Positions 37,170 through 46,663 of a stretch of DNA of 64,000 nucleotides are shown here, one piece after another. The stretch covers positions 2,792,783 to 2,856,782 of the forward strand of contig NZ_GL877878.1 of assembly GCF_000194155.1 (NCBI RefSeq). The letters run 5' to 3'. The notes below the pieces were generated by a model. That model worked only from the letters and a program-made list of their open reading frames with translations. It was not told the DNA's origin and made no database searches. The position numbers and the translations under genes are program-made. The stretch's first letter is position 1. Each line of letters starts with the position of its first letter. The DNA is from Saccharopolyspora spinosa NRRL 18395. Its GTDB lineage: Bacteria > Actinomycetota > Actinomycetes > Mycobacteriales > Pseudonocardiaceae.

Positions 37170-37184
37170 TGATAATCGTTCGCA
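37170..37184 (-). promoter_or_regulatory. Possible Zur box of the permease pair
   Basis: On the minus strand the 15 bases read TGCGAACGATTATCA. The actinobacterial Zur consensus, as I recall it, is TGAAAATNATTTTCA; ten of fourteen defined positions agree, and the right half differs at one base. It lies 23 bases before the permease start, a promoter-like location, and zur itself is 3 kb away. Confidence 0.4.
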
Positions 37185-37299
37185 CTAGGGGGCGAAACCA
37201 CCCCCACGTCTCCCGGCACCGACACCATCGCCCCTGCTCAAGCGGCGTGCTTGCCGCCGGACCGACACACCGACGCGTCCCCCGGCTCCGTGACGACCC

Positions 37300-37332
37300 G
37301 CAATTTGAAGGTCCGATTTCCATTGAAATTGC
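37300..37332 (-). terminator. Hairpin downstream of the YbjN-like gene
   Basis: GCAATTT and AAATTGC form stem arms 24 bases past the YbjN-like stop codon. The inner part resembles a degenerate copy of the TTTCAATTGAAA palindrome seen elsewhere in the window. It could end the uppS-ybjN transcript. Confidence 0.4.
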
Positions 37333-37355
37333 GGTCCAACCCCCGTCCGGGGGGG

Positions 37356-37784
37356 CTAGGTGGCGGTGCCCTCGGATTCGGTCAGCAGCTCGGTGCGCAG
37401 TTGGGACGCCGTCGCGACCACCAGCATCAGCAGGGTGCCCAGCGGAGTCGCCGCCATCCCCTCCGCCGGGAAGGCGTAGCGCAGGGTCACGTCCATGCCG
37501 CGCTCGGTGCGGACCACCCCGAGCGTGCCGAACAGACCCTGCCCCGCGCGTTCCGCGACCGACTGCGCGAGCTCGTCGGTGGCCGGCAGGTCCCAGGCGA
37601 CCACGCAGGTCAGGCTCAGCACCGTCAGCCCCTCGGCGAGCTGCATCGCCTGCACGGCGCATGGGACGTCGGAGTGTCGGAAGGTGAGCGCGCCGTCGTC
37701 GTCGACGTGCACGTCGTGGTAGTTCTCCAGCGCTTCCTTCGCCGCGGTCAACAACCGCGCGGTGGCTGCGGCTTCCTGGGTCAT
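37356..37784 (-). CDS. YbjN-like protein
   Basis: The 142-residue protein starts at ATG 37784, overlapping the uppS stop by one base (TGATG). It has the YbjN/type III secretion chaperone-like alpha-beta pattern: an N-terminal helix, then a beta hairpin GALTFRHSDVPCAVQAM and LTVLSLTCVVAWDLP. YbjN proteins are thought to bind partner proteins, with no enzymatic role known. It is translationally coupled to uppS. Confidence 0.6.
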   Translation of the reverse strand: MTQEAAATARLLTAAKEALENYHDVHVDDDGALTFRHSDVPCAVQAMQLAEGLTVLSLTCVVAWDLPATDELAQSVAERAGQGLFGTLGVVRTERGMDVTLRYAFPAEGMAATPLGTLLMLVVATASQLRTELLTESEGTAT

Positions 37785-38626
37785 CAATTGCCCTCCCGGG
37801 CGACATCGGCGGGCGCACCGGCCGCCGCCCTATCGATGGCTCCGCCGAACCGCCGGTCCCGGCGCGCGTACGCCTCGCACGCGTTCCACAGGTGCCGGCG
37901 GTCCACGTCGGGGAACAGGGTGTCCTGGAAGACGAGCTCCGCGTAGGCGGACTGCCAGAGCAGGAAGTTCGAGGTCCGCTGCTCACCGGACGGCCGGATG
38001 AACAGGTCCACGTCCGGCATCTCCGGCTGGTACAGGTAGCGGGCGACGGTGCGCTCGTCCACCCGGTCCGGGGTGATCTTGCCTTCCGCCGCCAACTTGG
38101 CGATCTCACGCACGGCATCGCCGATCTCGGCCCGGCCGCCGTAGTTGACGCACATGGTCAGGTTCATGACCTCGTTGTGCTGCGTGCGGACTTCCGCGGC
38201 CTGCAACTCGTTCACCACGCTGCGCCACAGCCGCGGCTTGCGGCCCGCCCAGCGCACCCGCACGCCCATCTCGTCGAGTTCGTCGACGCGTCGCCGGATC
38301 ACATCGCGGTTGAACCCCATCAGGAACCGGACCTCGTCCGGGCTGCGCTTCCAGTTCTCGGTGGAGAAAGCGTACAGCGACAGCCACTTGACGCCGATCT
38401 CGATCGCGCCCCTGGCCAGCTCCAGCACGACCGCCTCGCCGCGCTTGTGTCCCTCGATGCGCGGCAGCCCGCGCTCGTTGGCCCAGCGGCCGTTGCCGTC
38501 CATCACGATGGCGACGTGTTTGGGCACGAATTCCGGTGGCAACGCCGGCGGCTTCGCGCCGGAGGCGTGCGGTTCCGGCGTCCGCACGGTCAGGTCGTCC
38601 TTGCCCCGCCCACGGCGTCGCAACAT
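37784..38626 (-). CDS. uppS: Isoprenyl (decaprenyl/undecaprenyl) diphosphate synthase
   Basis: The 280-residue cis-prenyltransferase shows the diagnostic [17 protein letters not shown] near residue 38, with the catalytic Asp, and [18 protein letters not shown] near 210 with the conserved Arg and Ser. It makes the C50/C55 carrier lipid for peptidoglycan and arabinogalactan synthesis. The M. tuberculosis counterpart is Rv2361c next to recO, the same order as here. It is upstream of the YbjN-like gene and overlaps it. Confidence 0.95.
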   Translation of the reverse strand: MLRRRGRGKDDLTVRTPEPHASGAKPPALPPEFVPKHVAIVMDGNGRWANERGLPRIEGHKRGEAVVLELARGAIEIGVKWLSLYAFSTENWKRSPDEVRFLMGFNRDVIRRRVDELDEMGVRVRWAGRKPRLWRSVVNELQAAEVRTQHNEVMNLTMCVNYGGRAEIGDAVREIAKLAAEGKITPDRVDERTVARYLYQPEMPDVDLFIRPSGEQRTSNFLLWQSAYAELVFQDTLFPDVDRRHLWNACEAYARRDRRFGGAIDRAAAGAPADVAREGN

Positions 38627-38692
38627 AACTGGGTTCTCCTTCGGACTGCTGGGCGTGCGTGCTCATTGTCCTCGCCCCGGTCGGTCATCGGT

Positions 38693-39490
38693 TCAGCGCC
38701 CGTCCTCGGCAGCGGCGACCAGCGCGACATCGGCCGCGCGCTCCTGGATCAGCTCCGGCACCGTCCGTTCGACCAGCGGCAACGACCGCAACTGCCGTTC
38801 CATGTGCCACTGCAGGTGCGCCGCGATCAAGCCGCTGGCCTCCCTGCGGACCGAGTTCGAGGCAGTCTCCGCGGACGGCCAGTCACCGTGCAGCAGGCAT
38901 TCCATCAGCGGCAAGGTTTGCACCGAGGGCCGCACCGAACCGGCCGGCCGGCACCGGACGCACACCGCGCCGCCGGCCTGCACGTTGAACGCGGCGTGCG
39001 GGCCCGCTTCACCACAGCGCGCGCACTCAGCGAGCGCCGGCGCCCAGCCCGCGAAGGACATCGCGCGGAGCAAGAAGGCGTCCAGCACCTGCGAGGAGTC
39101 GCGTTCCCGCCCGGCCAGCGCGCGCAGCGCGCCGATGGCGAGCAGGTAGAGCCGCAACACCGGCTCGCCTTCCTCGGCGGCCAGCCGGTCGACGGTCTCC
39201 AGCACGGCGCAAGCCGCGGTGTAGCGCTGGTAGTCATCGACGATTTGCACGCCGAACGCGTCCACGGTCTGCACCTGGGTGATCACGTCGAGCGTACGAC
39301 CGGTGTAGAGCTGCACGTCGACGTGGCAGAACGGCTCGACCCGCGCGCCGAAGCGCGACGTCGTCCGGCGCACGCCTTTGGCAACAGCCCTGACTTTCCC
39401 GTACCGCCGGGTGAGCAGGGTTATGATCCGGTCTGCCTCGCCCAGCTTCTGCACCCGCAGCACGACCGCAATATCCCGGTAGAGGCTCAC
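38693..39490 (-). CDS. recO: DNA repair protein RecO
   Basis: The 265-residue protein begins with the OB-fold segment YRDIAVVLRVQKLGEADRII then TLLTRRYGKVRAVAKGVRR, characteristic of RecO, and has the zinc cysteines ECARCGEAG and VCVRCRP in the second half. RecO loads RecA on SSB-coated single strands in the RecFOR pathway. It lies 66 bases upstream of uppS on the same strand; the gap is short enough for one operon. Confidence 0.95.
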   Translation of the reverse strand: MSLYRDIAVVLRVQKLGEADRIITLLTRRYGKVRAVAKGVRRTTSRFGARVEPFCHVDVQLYTGRTLDVITQVQTVDAFGVQIVDDYQRYTAACAVLETVDRLAAEEGEPVLRLYLLAIGALRALAGRERDSSQVLDAFLLRAMSFAGWAPALAECARCGEAGPHAAFNVQAGGAVCVRCRPAGSVRPSVQTLPLMECLLHGDWPSAETASNSVRREASGLIAAHLQWHMERQLRSLPLVERTVPELIQERAADVALVAAAEDGR

Positions 39491-39605
39491 CCCCTCATCG
39501 TCGCACCTTCGTGCGAGTTCCCCGCCGAGAAGGCGGAGATTCGAGGGATCCGGCTCGCGTCATGGAACGTCCCAGGTGTGCGCCGTCAATCACTGAGAGG
39601 AAGAG

Positions 39606-39968
39606 ATGACCTACCCGCACGACCCGCAGAACCCGTACCAGCAGCAGGTACCGATCGTCGTCGGGCCGGGTTATCCGATGATGCCGCGCAACAACGGCAT
39701 GGCCATCGCCTCGATGTGCGTTTCGCTGGCGGCGATCTTCACCTGCTACGGCGCGATTCTGATCGGGCCGGTCGGTGCGATCCTGGGCCACGTCTCGATG
39801 CGCGAGATCAATCGGAATCCGCAGGCCTACACCAACCGCGCAATGGCGCTGACGGGCATCATCGTCGGGTGGGTCGTGCCCGCGCTCTGGGTGCTGTTCA
39901 TCACGTTCATGATCCTGGCCGCGACCGGTGTCCTGGGCAGCGGCCTGCAGAGCTCGTTCAACGACTAG
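39606..39968 (+). CDS. DUF4190-like membrane protein
   Basis: The 120-residue protein has a proline/glutamine-rich N terminus and two membrane helices (about residues 32-62 and 78-108). The pattern IGPVGAILGHVSMREINR between the helices is typical of DUF4190 proteins, which are common in actinomycetes and have no known function. It is divergent from recO and overlaps the end of the convergent DUF2752 gene by four bases. GAGAGGAAGAG is its ribosome binding site. Confidence 0.75.
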   Translation: MTYPHDPQNPYQQQVPIVVGPGYPMMPRNNGMAIASMCVSLAAIFTCYGAILIGPVGAILGHVSMREINRNPQAYTNRAMALTGIIVGWVVPALWVLFITFMILAATGVLGSGLQSSFND

Positions 39969-40384
39969 ACGTAGAGCGCTGTGAACGGCGGGAACGGCAG
40001 GTTCCTGATCACCGCCCAGACGGCGATCAGGACCAGCCCCGCCATCGGGGACCAGCGCCACTGCTCCCAGGTAGGGATGCGCCGCCCCTGCCAGCGGCCC
40101 AGCACCCAGGCGCCCCAGGTCCACAGGAAAAACGGGATGAACGCGATCAGCGCCGCGTTGTAGTGCAGCGCCGACAGCACGTCGCCGTGCAGCAGGCTGT
40201 AGAACAAGCGCGTCGCGCCGCAGCCCGGGCAGTCGAGCCCGGTCAGCCACTTGACCGGGCACGGCGGCAGCGGGAAACCCGCGTCGGACGTCGGGTCGGC
40301 GGCCAGCACGACGCCGGCCGCCGCGCAGCCGACGAGCACCGTCCCCGCCGGGAGCAGCATGGCGCGCAGCCGCGTCGCGGTCAT
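39965..40384 (-). CDS. DUF2752 membrane protein
   Basis: The 139-residue protein has three hydrophobic helices and the DUF2752 signature CPVKWLTGLDCPGCGATRLF with two CP motifs, near residues 44-63. These proteins are found beside dispanin-like genes. The start ATG at 40384 overlaps the stop of the upstream dispanin gene (ATGA), so they are coupled. Function unknown. Confidence 0.75.
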   Translation of the reverse strand: MTATRLRAMLLPAGTVLVGCAAAGVVLAADPTSDAGFPLPPCPVKWLTGLDCPGCGATRLFYSLLHGDVLSALHYNAALIAFIPFFLWTWGAWVLGRWQGRRIPTWEQWRWSPMAGLVLIAVWAVIRNLPFPPFTALYV

Positions 40385-40773
40385 TGCGTCGTTGCTACCA
40401 GGCTGCCGATGAGTACGGCGTACACGATGAAGAAGACGACGTAGGCGAGGATCAGCAGCCCGTAGGCGCTGGCACCTACGATGATGCCGATCTTGCCCCA
40501 CTTCTTGGCCTCGTCCGCGGCCAGCTGAGCCTGGTTGAACTGGCCCTGGGCCCACAACGAGTTGACCGCCAGCGACTTGATCAGCGACGGGATCCCGAAG
40601 GGCCAGCACACGAGGATGCCGCCGATGGCCCACCCCAGGTTGTTGTTCACCGGCACCGGGGCGTATCCGAACTGCGCCGCGTAGGGTCCCGGCCCTGGCT
40701 GAGGCGGTGGTGGTGGCAGTGGCGGTGGCGGCTGCTGCGCCGGCAGGCCGGCGGGGTCGGACGGTTCGGTCAT
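40381..40773 (-). CDS. CD225/dispanin-family membrane protein, copy 2
   Basis: The 130-residue protein has a proline-rich tail (PPPPLPPPPPQPGPGP) and two helices. Between them is the dispanin core NLGWAIGGILVCWPFGIPSL, then a conserved NSLWAQGQFNQAQLAADEAK. It is a paralogue of the next gene, with which it is nearly identical in the core. I chose ATG at 40773 because GGTGAGG lies ahead. The role of bacterial dispanins is unknown. Confidence 0.75.
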   Translation of the reverse strand: MTEPSDPAGLPAQQPPPPLPPPPPQPGPGPYAAQFGYAPVPVNNNLGWAIGGILVCWPFGIPSLIKSLAVNSLWAQGQFNQAQLAADEAKKWGKIGIIVGASAYGLLILAYVVFFIVYAVLIGSLVATTQ

Positions 40774-40842
40774 GGCCTCACCAGGGGACTCGGGCATGCC
40801 GTTGCGGCCAGCGCTCGGCTGGCCGCAACCACACGACTTTGA

Positions 40843-41277
40843 TCAGTAGGAGGAGCTCACCGAGGCGGCGACGATCACGAAGAAGATCACGTAGATCAGG
40901 ATGATCAGGACCCACCAGGCGGCACCGGCGATGATCCCGATCTTGCCCCACTTCTTGGCGTCGTCCGCGGCCGCCTGGGCCTGCGCGTACTGGCCCTGGG
41001 CCCACAGGTTCTGCACCGAGGTGGCCTTGATCAGGGACGGGATCGCGAAGGGCCAGCACAGGAAGATCGAACCGATGCCCCAGCCGATGTTGTTGTTCGG
41101 CGGGGCACCACCCATGCCGGGCTGCGGCGCGTAGGGGTTCGCCTGACCGTACGGATCGGGCTGGCCGTAGGGCTGCTGCGGCATCGGGCCCGACGGCGGA
41201 CCGTATCCGCCCGGCTGCTGGCCGTACGGCTGCTGCGGGTTGGGCCCCGAGGGCGGGCCGCCATAGGGATTCGTCAC
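40843..41277 (-). CDS. CD225/dispanin-family membrane protein, copy 1
   Basis: The 144-residue protein has a Gly/Pro/Tyr/Gln-rich tail (repeats of PQQPYGQ) followed by the dispanin core NNIGWGIGSIFLCWPFAIPS, QNLWAQGQYAQAQAAADDAK and a second membrane helix. It is the first gene of a run dispanin-dispanin-DUF2752. The tail repeats suggest a disordered, low-complexity cytoplasmic segment. Confidence 0.78.
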   Translation of the reverse strand: MTNPYGGPPSGPNPQQPYGQQPGGYGPPSGPMPQQPYGQPDPYGQANPYAPQPGMGGAPPNNNIGWGIGSIFLCWPFAIPSLIKATSVQNLWAQGQYAQAQAAADDAKKWGKIGIIAGAAWWVLIILIYVIFFVIVAASVSSSY

Positions 41278-41405
41278 GATTTTTCCTTTTAGTGGTCAAC
41301 AAAAGAAGCCGATACGTCCTTGCCGTGCGCAAAGACCGGCCAGCAACGTACCTGAGACGCGCACGCATTTCGGCGGGTTCCCGGGAATCCGCCGCGAAGT
41401 TGTGA

Positions 41406-42314
41406 TCAGAACCCCAGTTTGCGCAGCTGCTTCGGGTCGCGCTGCCAATCCTTGGCGACTTTCACGTGAAGATCAAGGTAGATTTTGGTGCCCAGCAGCG
41501 CCTGGATGTGCTTGCGCGCCTGGGTGCCGACGGCGCGCAGCCGCTCCCCGCCGCGGCCGATGACGATCGACTTCTGGCTGGAGCGCTCGACGTAGAGCAC
41601 CGCGTGCACGTCGATCAGGTCGTCGCGGTCTTCGCGGGGGATCATCTCCTCGATGGTCACGGCCAGCGAGTGCGGCAGCTCGTCGCGCACCCCCTCCAGC
41701 GCCGCCTCCCGGATCAGCTCGGCGATGAGCGTCGTCTCCGGTTCGTCGGTCAGCTCGCCGTCCGGGTAGAGCTGCGGACCCTCCGGCAGCTGTCCGACCA
41801 GCAGATCGGCCAGCACGTCCACCTGGAAGGAGTCCACTGCCGACACCGGCACCAGGTCGGCGAACTCCATCACTTGCTGAAGGTCGAGCAGCTGCTGCGC
41901 CACCTGCTCCTTGCCGACCAGGTCCGTCTTGGTGACGATGCCCAGCACCGGGGTGCGGCGGGCCACCTTCTTCAGCTGCTCGGCGATGAACCGGTCCCCC
42001 GGGCCCACCTTCTGGTCGGCGGGCACGCAGAACCCCACCACGTCCACTTCGGACCACGTCTCGTAAACCAGGTCGTTGAGCCGCCGCCCGAGCAGCGTGC
42101 GCGGCCGGTGCAGGCCGGGGGTGTCCACGATGATCAGCTGCGCGTCGGGGCGGTGCACGATGCCGCGGATGGCGTGCCGGGTGGTCTGCGGTTTGCTCGA
42201 GGTGATCGCCACTTTCGAGCCGACCAGGCGGTTCGTCAGCGTCGACTTCCCCGTGTTGGGGCGGCCGACGAAGCAGGCGAATCCGGAGCGGTGCACATCT
42301 GCGGAGCTGGTCAC
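41406..42314 (-). CDS. era: Ribosome-assembly GTPase Era
   Basis: The 302-residue protein has the GTPase motifs GRPNTGKST (G1, residues 17-25), DTPGLH (G3), TKTD (G4) and a C-terminal KH domain with IVIGRGGERLRAVG. Era binds 16S rRNA near its 3' end during small-subunit maturation. Start GTG 42314 (VTSSADVHRSG). Its place downstream of the deaminase-like, CorC, ybeY and phoH genes matches other actinomycetes. Confidence 0.95.
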   Translation of the reverse strand: MTSSADVHRSGFACFVGRPNTGKSTLTNRLVGSKVAITSSKPQTTRHAIRGIVHRPDAQLIIVDTPGLHRPRTLLGRRLNDLVYETWSEVDVVGFCVPADQKVGPGDRFIAEQLKKVARRTPVLGIVTKTDLVGKEQVAQQLLDLQQVMEFADLVPVSAVDSFQVDVLADLLVGQLPEGPQLYPDGELTDEPETTLIAELIREAALEGVRDELPHSLAVTIEEMIPREDRDDLIDVHAVLYVERSSQKSIVIGRGGERLRAVGTQARKHIQALLGTKIYLDLHVKVAKDWQRDPKQLRKLGF

Positions 42315-42380
42315 CGCACCATTGTGACCGGCCCACCCTGGCCCCAACCCACCGGGCAACCCCGGCGCCGACGAACCCGC

Positions 42381-42440
42381 GCAGTTTCAATTGAAACTGA
42401 CAACCCCACCCGCACTTGGGACAGTTTCAGTTGAAACTGC
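42381..42440. repeat. Two copies of the TTTCAATTGAAA palindrome
   Basis: GCAGTTTCAATTGAAACTGA at 42381-42400 and ACAGTTTCAGTTGAAACTGC at 42421-42440 are spaced 40 bases apart between the deaminase-like gene's stop codon and era. Both are near-perfect palindromes related to the exact copies at 60405 and 60487. Confidence 0.8.
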
Positions 42441-42448
42441 GCCGATGG

Positions 42449-42814
42449 CTACGCCTGGAGGACAGCGACGACGTCGCCGCGGGCGTCCGCGCGGAGGATC
42501 GTCGCCGTGCTGGTGAGGTCGCGGACCGCAGCCGCGGAGTCGGCGTCGACGGAGTCGGCGTCGGTGACGACCGCAGCCGCCTCCAGACCCTCGGCGCCGC
42601 TGGCGACCGCCGCCGCCACCGCCGCCTGCAGGGCCGTCAGCCGCAGGGACGGGAGGGCGACCGTGCACGCCGCGTAGGTCCGGCCGTCGGTGTCGCGCAC
42701 CGCTGCTCCCTCGGCCGCTCCGGTGCGGGCCCGGGACGACCGCGCGAGTGTGACGATCTTGGCGTCCTCCGGGTCGATCTCCTGCGGAGCCACCGATTCG
42801 ACGTGCTCAGCCAC
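42449..42814 (-). CDS. Cytidine deaminase-like protein, catalytic residues not evident
   Basis: The 121-residue protein sits between the CorC-like gene and era, where actinomycetes commonly have a protein annotated as cytidine deaminase. The fold pattern is visible ([20 protein letters not shown] then [19 protein letters not shown]), but the H-A-E and P-C-x-x-C zinc motifs of active deaminases are not. It may be a non-catalytic relative. GTG at 42814 follows GGAGGG; it overlaps the CorC stop by eight bases. Confidence 0.7.
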   Translation of the reverse strand: MAEHVESVAPQEIDPEDAKIVTLARSSRARTGAAEGAAVRDTDGRTYAACTVALPSLRLTALQAAVAAAVASGAEGLEAAAVVTDADSVDADSAAAVRDLTSTATILRADARGDVVAVLQA

Positions 42815-44135
42815 GGGCGTTGCTTCCCTCCTGGTCGGCACCGCTCAGCGGTGCTTGATCTGCGTTCACTGGCCGGACCAGCAGCGCGTTGATGCGAATC
42901 CGCCCGCGGTGGTCCTTGCCGCCCTCGGCGCGCAGCCGTAGCCCGGCGATCTCGGTCTCCGCCCCGGGCAGCGGCACCCGGCCGAGGCGCTGCGCCAGCA
43001 GCCCGCCGACCGTCTCCACGTCGGAGTCGTCGAGCTCCACGCCGAACAGCTCGCCGAGGTCTTCGACCGGCAGCCGCGAACTCACCCGGATGGTGCCGTC
43101 GTCGAGCCGCTCGATGGGGCGGTGCTCCTCCAGGTCGGACTCGTCGGTGATCTCGCCGACGATCTCCTCGATGATGTCCTCAATGGTCAGCAGCCCGGCG
43201 GTACCGCCGTACTCGTCGACTGCGATGGCCAGGTGGCTGCGGGACAGCTGCATCTCGCCGAGCAGCTCGTCCAACCGCTTGGTGTCCGGTACGAAGCTCG
43301 CCGGGCGCATCAGCTCCGCCACCGCCGGACCGGCCTCGTCGCGGGCGTCCAGCACGGCGCGGGTCAGGTCTTTGAGGGTCACCACGCCGACGATGTCGTC
43401 GACGCTCTCACCGATCACCGGGACGCGGGAGAACCCGGAGCGCAAGCACAGCGCCAACGCCTGCCGGGCGGACTTGGTCTGCTCGATCCAGATGATCTCG
43501 GTGCGCGGCACCATCACCTCGCGGGCGAGGGTGTCGCCGAGCTCGAAGACCGAGTGGATCATCTCTCGCTCGCCCGCGGCCACCACGCCGCGCTCGCCAG
43601 CGAGGTCGACCAGCTCGCGCAGCTCCACCTCGGTGGAGAACGGGCCCTCCCGGAAGCCCTTGCCGGGGGTGATCATGTTCCCGATCAGGATCAGCAGCCT
43701 GGTCAGCGGGTTGAGCAGCCTGGCCAGCACCCGCACCGGCGCGGCCACCTTGAGCCCAATGCCGTAGGGGTGCTGCCGGCCGAGGGTGCGCGGGCCGACG
43801 CCGACCAGCACGTAGGACGCCACCAGCATGATCAGCCCGGCGATCACCACCGCCCAGGCCTCGGAGTTGGCCATCCGGATGGCGACCACGGTGACCAGCA
43901 CCGTGGCACCCATCTCGCACGCCAGCCGCAGCAACAGCAGCAGGTTGACGTGCCGGGGCCGGTCCGCGAGCAGCTGCGCGAGCTGCTTGGCGCCGCCGCG
44001 GCCCTCGCGGACCAGCTCGTCGACGCGGGCCCGGGAGGCCACGGCGATAGCGGACTCGGAGGCCGCGAAGACCCCGGCCGCCAGCACCAGCAGCACCGCG
44101 ATGATCAGGAACGCAGTGGAACCGGTCACGGCCAC
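42807..44135 (-). CDS. CorC/HlyC-like membrane protein (CNNM, CBS, CorC domains)
   Basis: The 442-residue protein has an N-terminal CNNM domain with four helices (residues 1-190, including [18 protein letters not shown]), two CBS domains (about 205-330, [20 protein letters not shown] and [14 protein letters not shown]), and a C-terminal CorC_HlyC transporter-associated domain ([20 protein letters not shown]). The family is implicated in magnesium and cobalt handling. The GTG at 44135 follows GGGGAG. It sits between ybeY and the deaminase-like gene, spaced 11 bases from ybeY. Confidence 0.88.
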   Translation of the reverse strand: MAVTGSTAFLIIAVLLVLAAGVFAASESAIAVASRARVDELVREGRGGAKQLAQLLADRPRHVNLLLLLRLACEMGATVLVTVVAIRMANSEAWAVVIAGLIMLVASYVLVGVGPRTLGRQHPYGIGLKVAAPVRVLARLLNPLTRLLILIGNMITPGKGFREGPFSTEVELRELVDLAGERGVVAAGEREMIHSVFELGDTLAREVMVPRTEIIWIEQTKSARQALALCLRSGFSRVPVIGESVDDIVGVVTLKDLTRAVLDARDEAGPAVAELMRPASFVPDTKRLDELLGEMQLSRSHLAIAVDEYGGTAGLLTIEDIIEEIVGEITDESDLEEHRPIERLDDGTIRVSSRLPVEDLGELFGVELDDSDVETVGGLLAQRLGRVPLPGAETEIAGLRLRAEGGKDHRGRIRINALLVRPVNADQAPLSGADQEGSNARG

Positions 44136-44146
44136 CGCCGACTCCC

Positions 44147-44710
44147 CTAGTTGGTGGCGGCCGGGCCGCCCTGCGGCTCCGGCTCGTCCAGCCCGACGGC
44201 ACCCAGCACCCTGGCGTCCGCGCTGCGCTGCGCGGCTGCCCGCTCGGCCTCGTCGCGGGCTTCGCGGTACTCGGCCAGGATGCGGTTCTGCAGGCCGAAC
44301 ATCTCCCGCTCCTCCTCCGGCTCGGCGTGGTCGTAGCCGAGCAGATGGAGCACACCGTGGACCGTGAGCAGATGCAACTCGTCCAGCAGGCTGTGCCCGG
44401 CCTTGCGGGCCTGGTCCTTGGCGAACGCCGGGCAGAGCACGATGTCGCCCAGCAGCGCCGGCCCGGAGCCGGCAGAGTCGGGGCGGCGGGCGGAGTCGTA
44501 TTCGTCCATCGGGAACGACATCACGTCGGTGGGACCGGGCAGGTCCATCCACCGCTCGTGCAGGTCGGCCATCACGTCGAGCTCCACCAGCACGATGGAC
44601 AGCTCCGCGAGCTGGCTGACGCTCATCTTGTCGAGCGCGAAGCGGGCGACCGAGACGATGGTCGCCTCGGGCACTGCGACGCCGGATTCGTTGGCGATCT
44701 CGATGCTCAT
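44147..44710 (-). CDS. ybeY: Endoribonuclease YbeY (rRNA maturation factor)
   Basis: The 187-residue metalloprotein has the zinc motif [11 protein letters not shown] (H-x3-H-x5-H) near residue 118 and the conserved [12 protein letters not shown] near 62. YbeY acts in 16S rRNA 3' maturation and ribosome quality control. It overlaps the phoH end by four bases (ATGA). The C-terminal 40 residues are a charged tail not found in shorter homologues. Confidence 0.95.
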   Translation of the reverse strand: MSIEIANESGVAVPEATIVSVARFALDKMSVSQLAELSIVLVELDVMADLHERWMDLPGPTDVMSFPMDEYDSARRPDSAGSGPALLGDIVLCPAFAKDQARKAGHSLLDELHLLTVHGVLHLLGYDHAEPEEEREMFGLQNRILAEYREARDEAERAAAQRSADARVLGAVGLDEPEPQGGPAATN

Positions 44711-45861
44711 GCGCGTCCCCGTCGATGCCCGTTTCGCCGATCCGACCGGTCGTGGTGGTCGGCGTCCTCCAGCGCGTGCCAGCGGTCGTAGGCATTGACG
44801 ATGTCGGTGACCAGCCGGTGCCGCACCACGTCGTGGCTGTCCAGCAGGGCGAAGTGCACGTCGTCGACGCCGTCCAGGATCTGCTGCACGATCTTCAGAC
44901 CGCTGCGCTGCCCGCCGGGCAGGTCGATCTGCGTGACGTCCCCGGTCACCACGATCTTGGAGCCGAAGCCCAGCCTGGTCAGGAACATCTTCATCTGCTC
45001 CGGCGTGGTGTTCTGCGCCTCGTCGAGGATGATGAACGCGTCGTTGAGGGTGCGTCCGCGCATGTAGGCCAGCGGCGCGATCTCGATCGTGCCCGCCTGC
45101 GTCAGCCGCGGCACCGACTCCGGGTCGACCATGTCGTGCAGCGCGTCGTACAGCGGCCGCAGGTAGGGGTCGATCTTCTCGTAGAGGGTGCCCGGCAGGA
45201 ACCCGAGTCGCTCGCCCGCCTCGACGGCGGGGCGGGTGAGGATGATGCGGTTGACCTGCTTGGCCTGCAGCGCCTGCACCGCCTTGGCCATTGCCAGGTA
45301 CGTCTTGCCGGTACCGGCGGGGCCGATGCCGAACACCACGGTGTGGTGGTCGATGGCGTCGACATAGCGCTTCTGGTTGAGGGTCTTGGGGCGGATCGTC
45401 CGGCCGCGCCGGGACACGATGTCGAGGCTGAGCACGTCGGCCGGCGACTCGTTGTGGTCGGCCGAGAGCATCGCGACGCTGCGGCGGACAATATCTGGCG
45501 TGAGCGGGCTGCCCTTGGCGATCAGCGCGATCAGCTCGGCGAACACCCGTTCGGCGAACGCGACCTCCGCGGGATCCCCGGACAGCGTCACCTCGTTGCC
45601 CCGGACATGGACATCGGCGGTGAGCAGATCCTCCACGACCCGGAGGTTCTCGTCCCTGGATCCGACCAGCGTCAGCACGACGTTGTCGGGAACGGTCACC
45701 TTCGACTGCGCTGTTGCCTGTTGCGCTGCGGTCTGGGGGTGCTCTCCGGACTGGGCGGCGGCTCCACCCGCTGCAATACCGGCCACGTGTGTTCGGGCCT
45801 GCTTTCTGCGCGTTCGCGCGGGTTGTTCGGTCAGTTCTCCCTGGCGTCGATGGTAGTCCAC
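44707..45861 (-). CDS. phoH: PhoH-like ATPase
   Basis: The protein of up to 384 residues has a KH-like N-terminal part and the PhoH ATPase domain: Walker [18 protein letters not shown], the motif [17 protein letters not shown], and Walker [20 protein letters not shown]. It is coupled to ybeY, the usual arrangement, and is thought to be an RNA-related ATPase or helicase. The true start is unclear: GTG at 45861 is chosen, but translation may begin at a later codon because GGGAGAAC lies 25 bases inside. Confidence 0.92.
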   Translation of the reverse strand: MDYHRRQGELTEQPARTRRKQARTHVAGIAAGGAAAQSGEHPQTAAQQATAQSKVTVPDNVVLTLVGSRDENLRVVEDLLTADVHVRGNEVTLSGDPAEVAFAERVFAELIALIAKGSPLTPDIVRRSVAMLSADHNESPADVLSLDIVSRRGRTIRPKTLNQKRYVDAIDHHTVVFGIGPAGTGKTYLAMAKAVQALQAKQVNRIILTRPAVEAGERLGFLPGTLYEKIDPYLRPLYDALHDMVDPESVPRLTQAGTIEIAPLAYMRGRTLNDAFIILDEAQNTTPEQMKMFLTRLGFGSKIVVTGDVTQIDLPGGQRSGLKIVQQILDGVDDVHFALLDSHDVVRHRLVTDIVNAYDRWHALEDADHHDRSDRRNGHRRGRA

Positions 45862-45908
45862 CCGGCAATCAGATTGCCGCCGTCGCCGCCACCTGGTCGA
45901 CACCGGGA

Positions 45909-46274
45909 TCAGCCGTTGAGCGGGCCACCGGTGAGTCCGCCGAGCGGTTCGCCGCCGAGTAGGTGCAGGTGCACGTGGAAGATCGTCTGCCCGGCGTCGG
46001 CGTTGGTGTTGAACAGCAGCCGGTAACCCGATTCGGCGATGCCTTCCTGCTCGGCGATCTCGCGGGCGACGGTGATCAGCTCGGCCAGCAGCTCCGGGTC
46101 GGCGGCGGCGAGCTCGCCGACATTGCGGTAGCGCTTCTTCGGCACGACGAGCACGTGGGTCGGGGCCTGGGGGTTGATGTCGCGGATCGCGATGACCCGG
46201 TCGTTCTCGCGCACCACGTCGGCCGGGACCTCGCGCGCGATGATCCGCAGGAACAAGGAGTCCATGTCGCTCAT
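45909..46274 (-). CDS. HIT-family nucleotide hydrolase/transferase
   Basis: The 121-residue protein is a histidine-triad protein. The active-site motif HVHLHLLGG lies near the C terminus (residues 99-107), and VLVVPKKRYRNVGELAAADP precedes it. HINT-type proteins hydrolyse nucleoside phosphoramidates and acyl-adenylates. ATG at 46274 (MSDMDSLF) is the start. It lies 47 bases upstream of phoH in the same orientation. Confidence 0.88.
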   Translation of the reverse strand: MSDMDSLFLRIIAREVPADVVRENDRVIAIRDINPQAPTHVLVVPKKRYRNVGELAAADPELLAELITVAREIAEQEGIAESGYRLLFNTNADAGQTIFHVHLHLLGGEPLGGLTGGPLNG

Positions 46275-46663
46275 GCCCGGAAGATTAGAGGTTTCACGGT
46301 TCATCTTGCGAAGCGGTGCGGGTGGTGGGAACCGCAGACGCCGCCTGGACTCCAGGATCTCCGCCTGGTGCCCCGGCACGCTGCGCCGCAATCGGGTCTG
46401 GGGGTTGTCCCGTTTGCGGCGCAGCTCTCGCCGGACCGAGGGGGGAGGTGTCCGACGAGTGCTGGGGTCCGATGCCCCGTGCGGCACCGGTTGCGGCGAA
46501 ACCCCGCCGCGATCTTTCGCACACCGAGCGTATCGCTGAGTCAACCGTTCGCGCTACGGATCGACCGAAGTTTTTGATCTTCTTAGCGGTATGTGACCAC
46601 CTTGCGCGTACTGCGCCGATTTCGAATGAGATCGTCAGTCACCCAGTCGTGAGATCAGGTCGT
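46275..46663. other. Intergenic region with degenerate dispersed repeat
   Basis: The 389 bases between the HIT gene and rsmE have no credible gene. The first part (46305-46375) resembles the dispersed repeat seen at 34308 and 55424 (GCGGTGCGGG, GGAACCGCAGACGCC, AGGATCTCCG). The promoter of the HIT-phoH-ybeY run should lie here. Confidence 0.5.
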
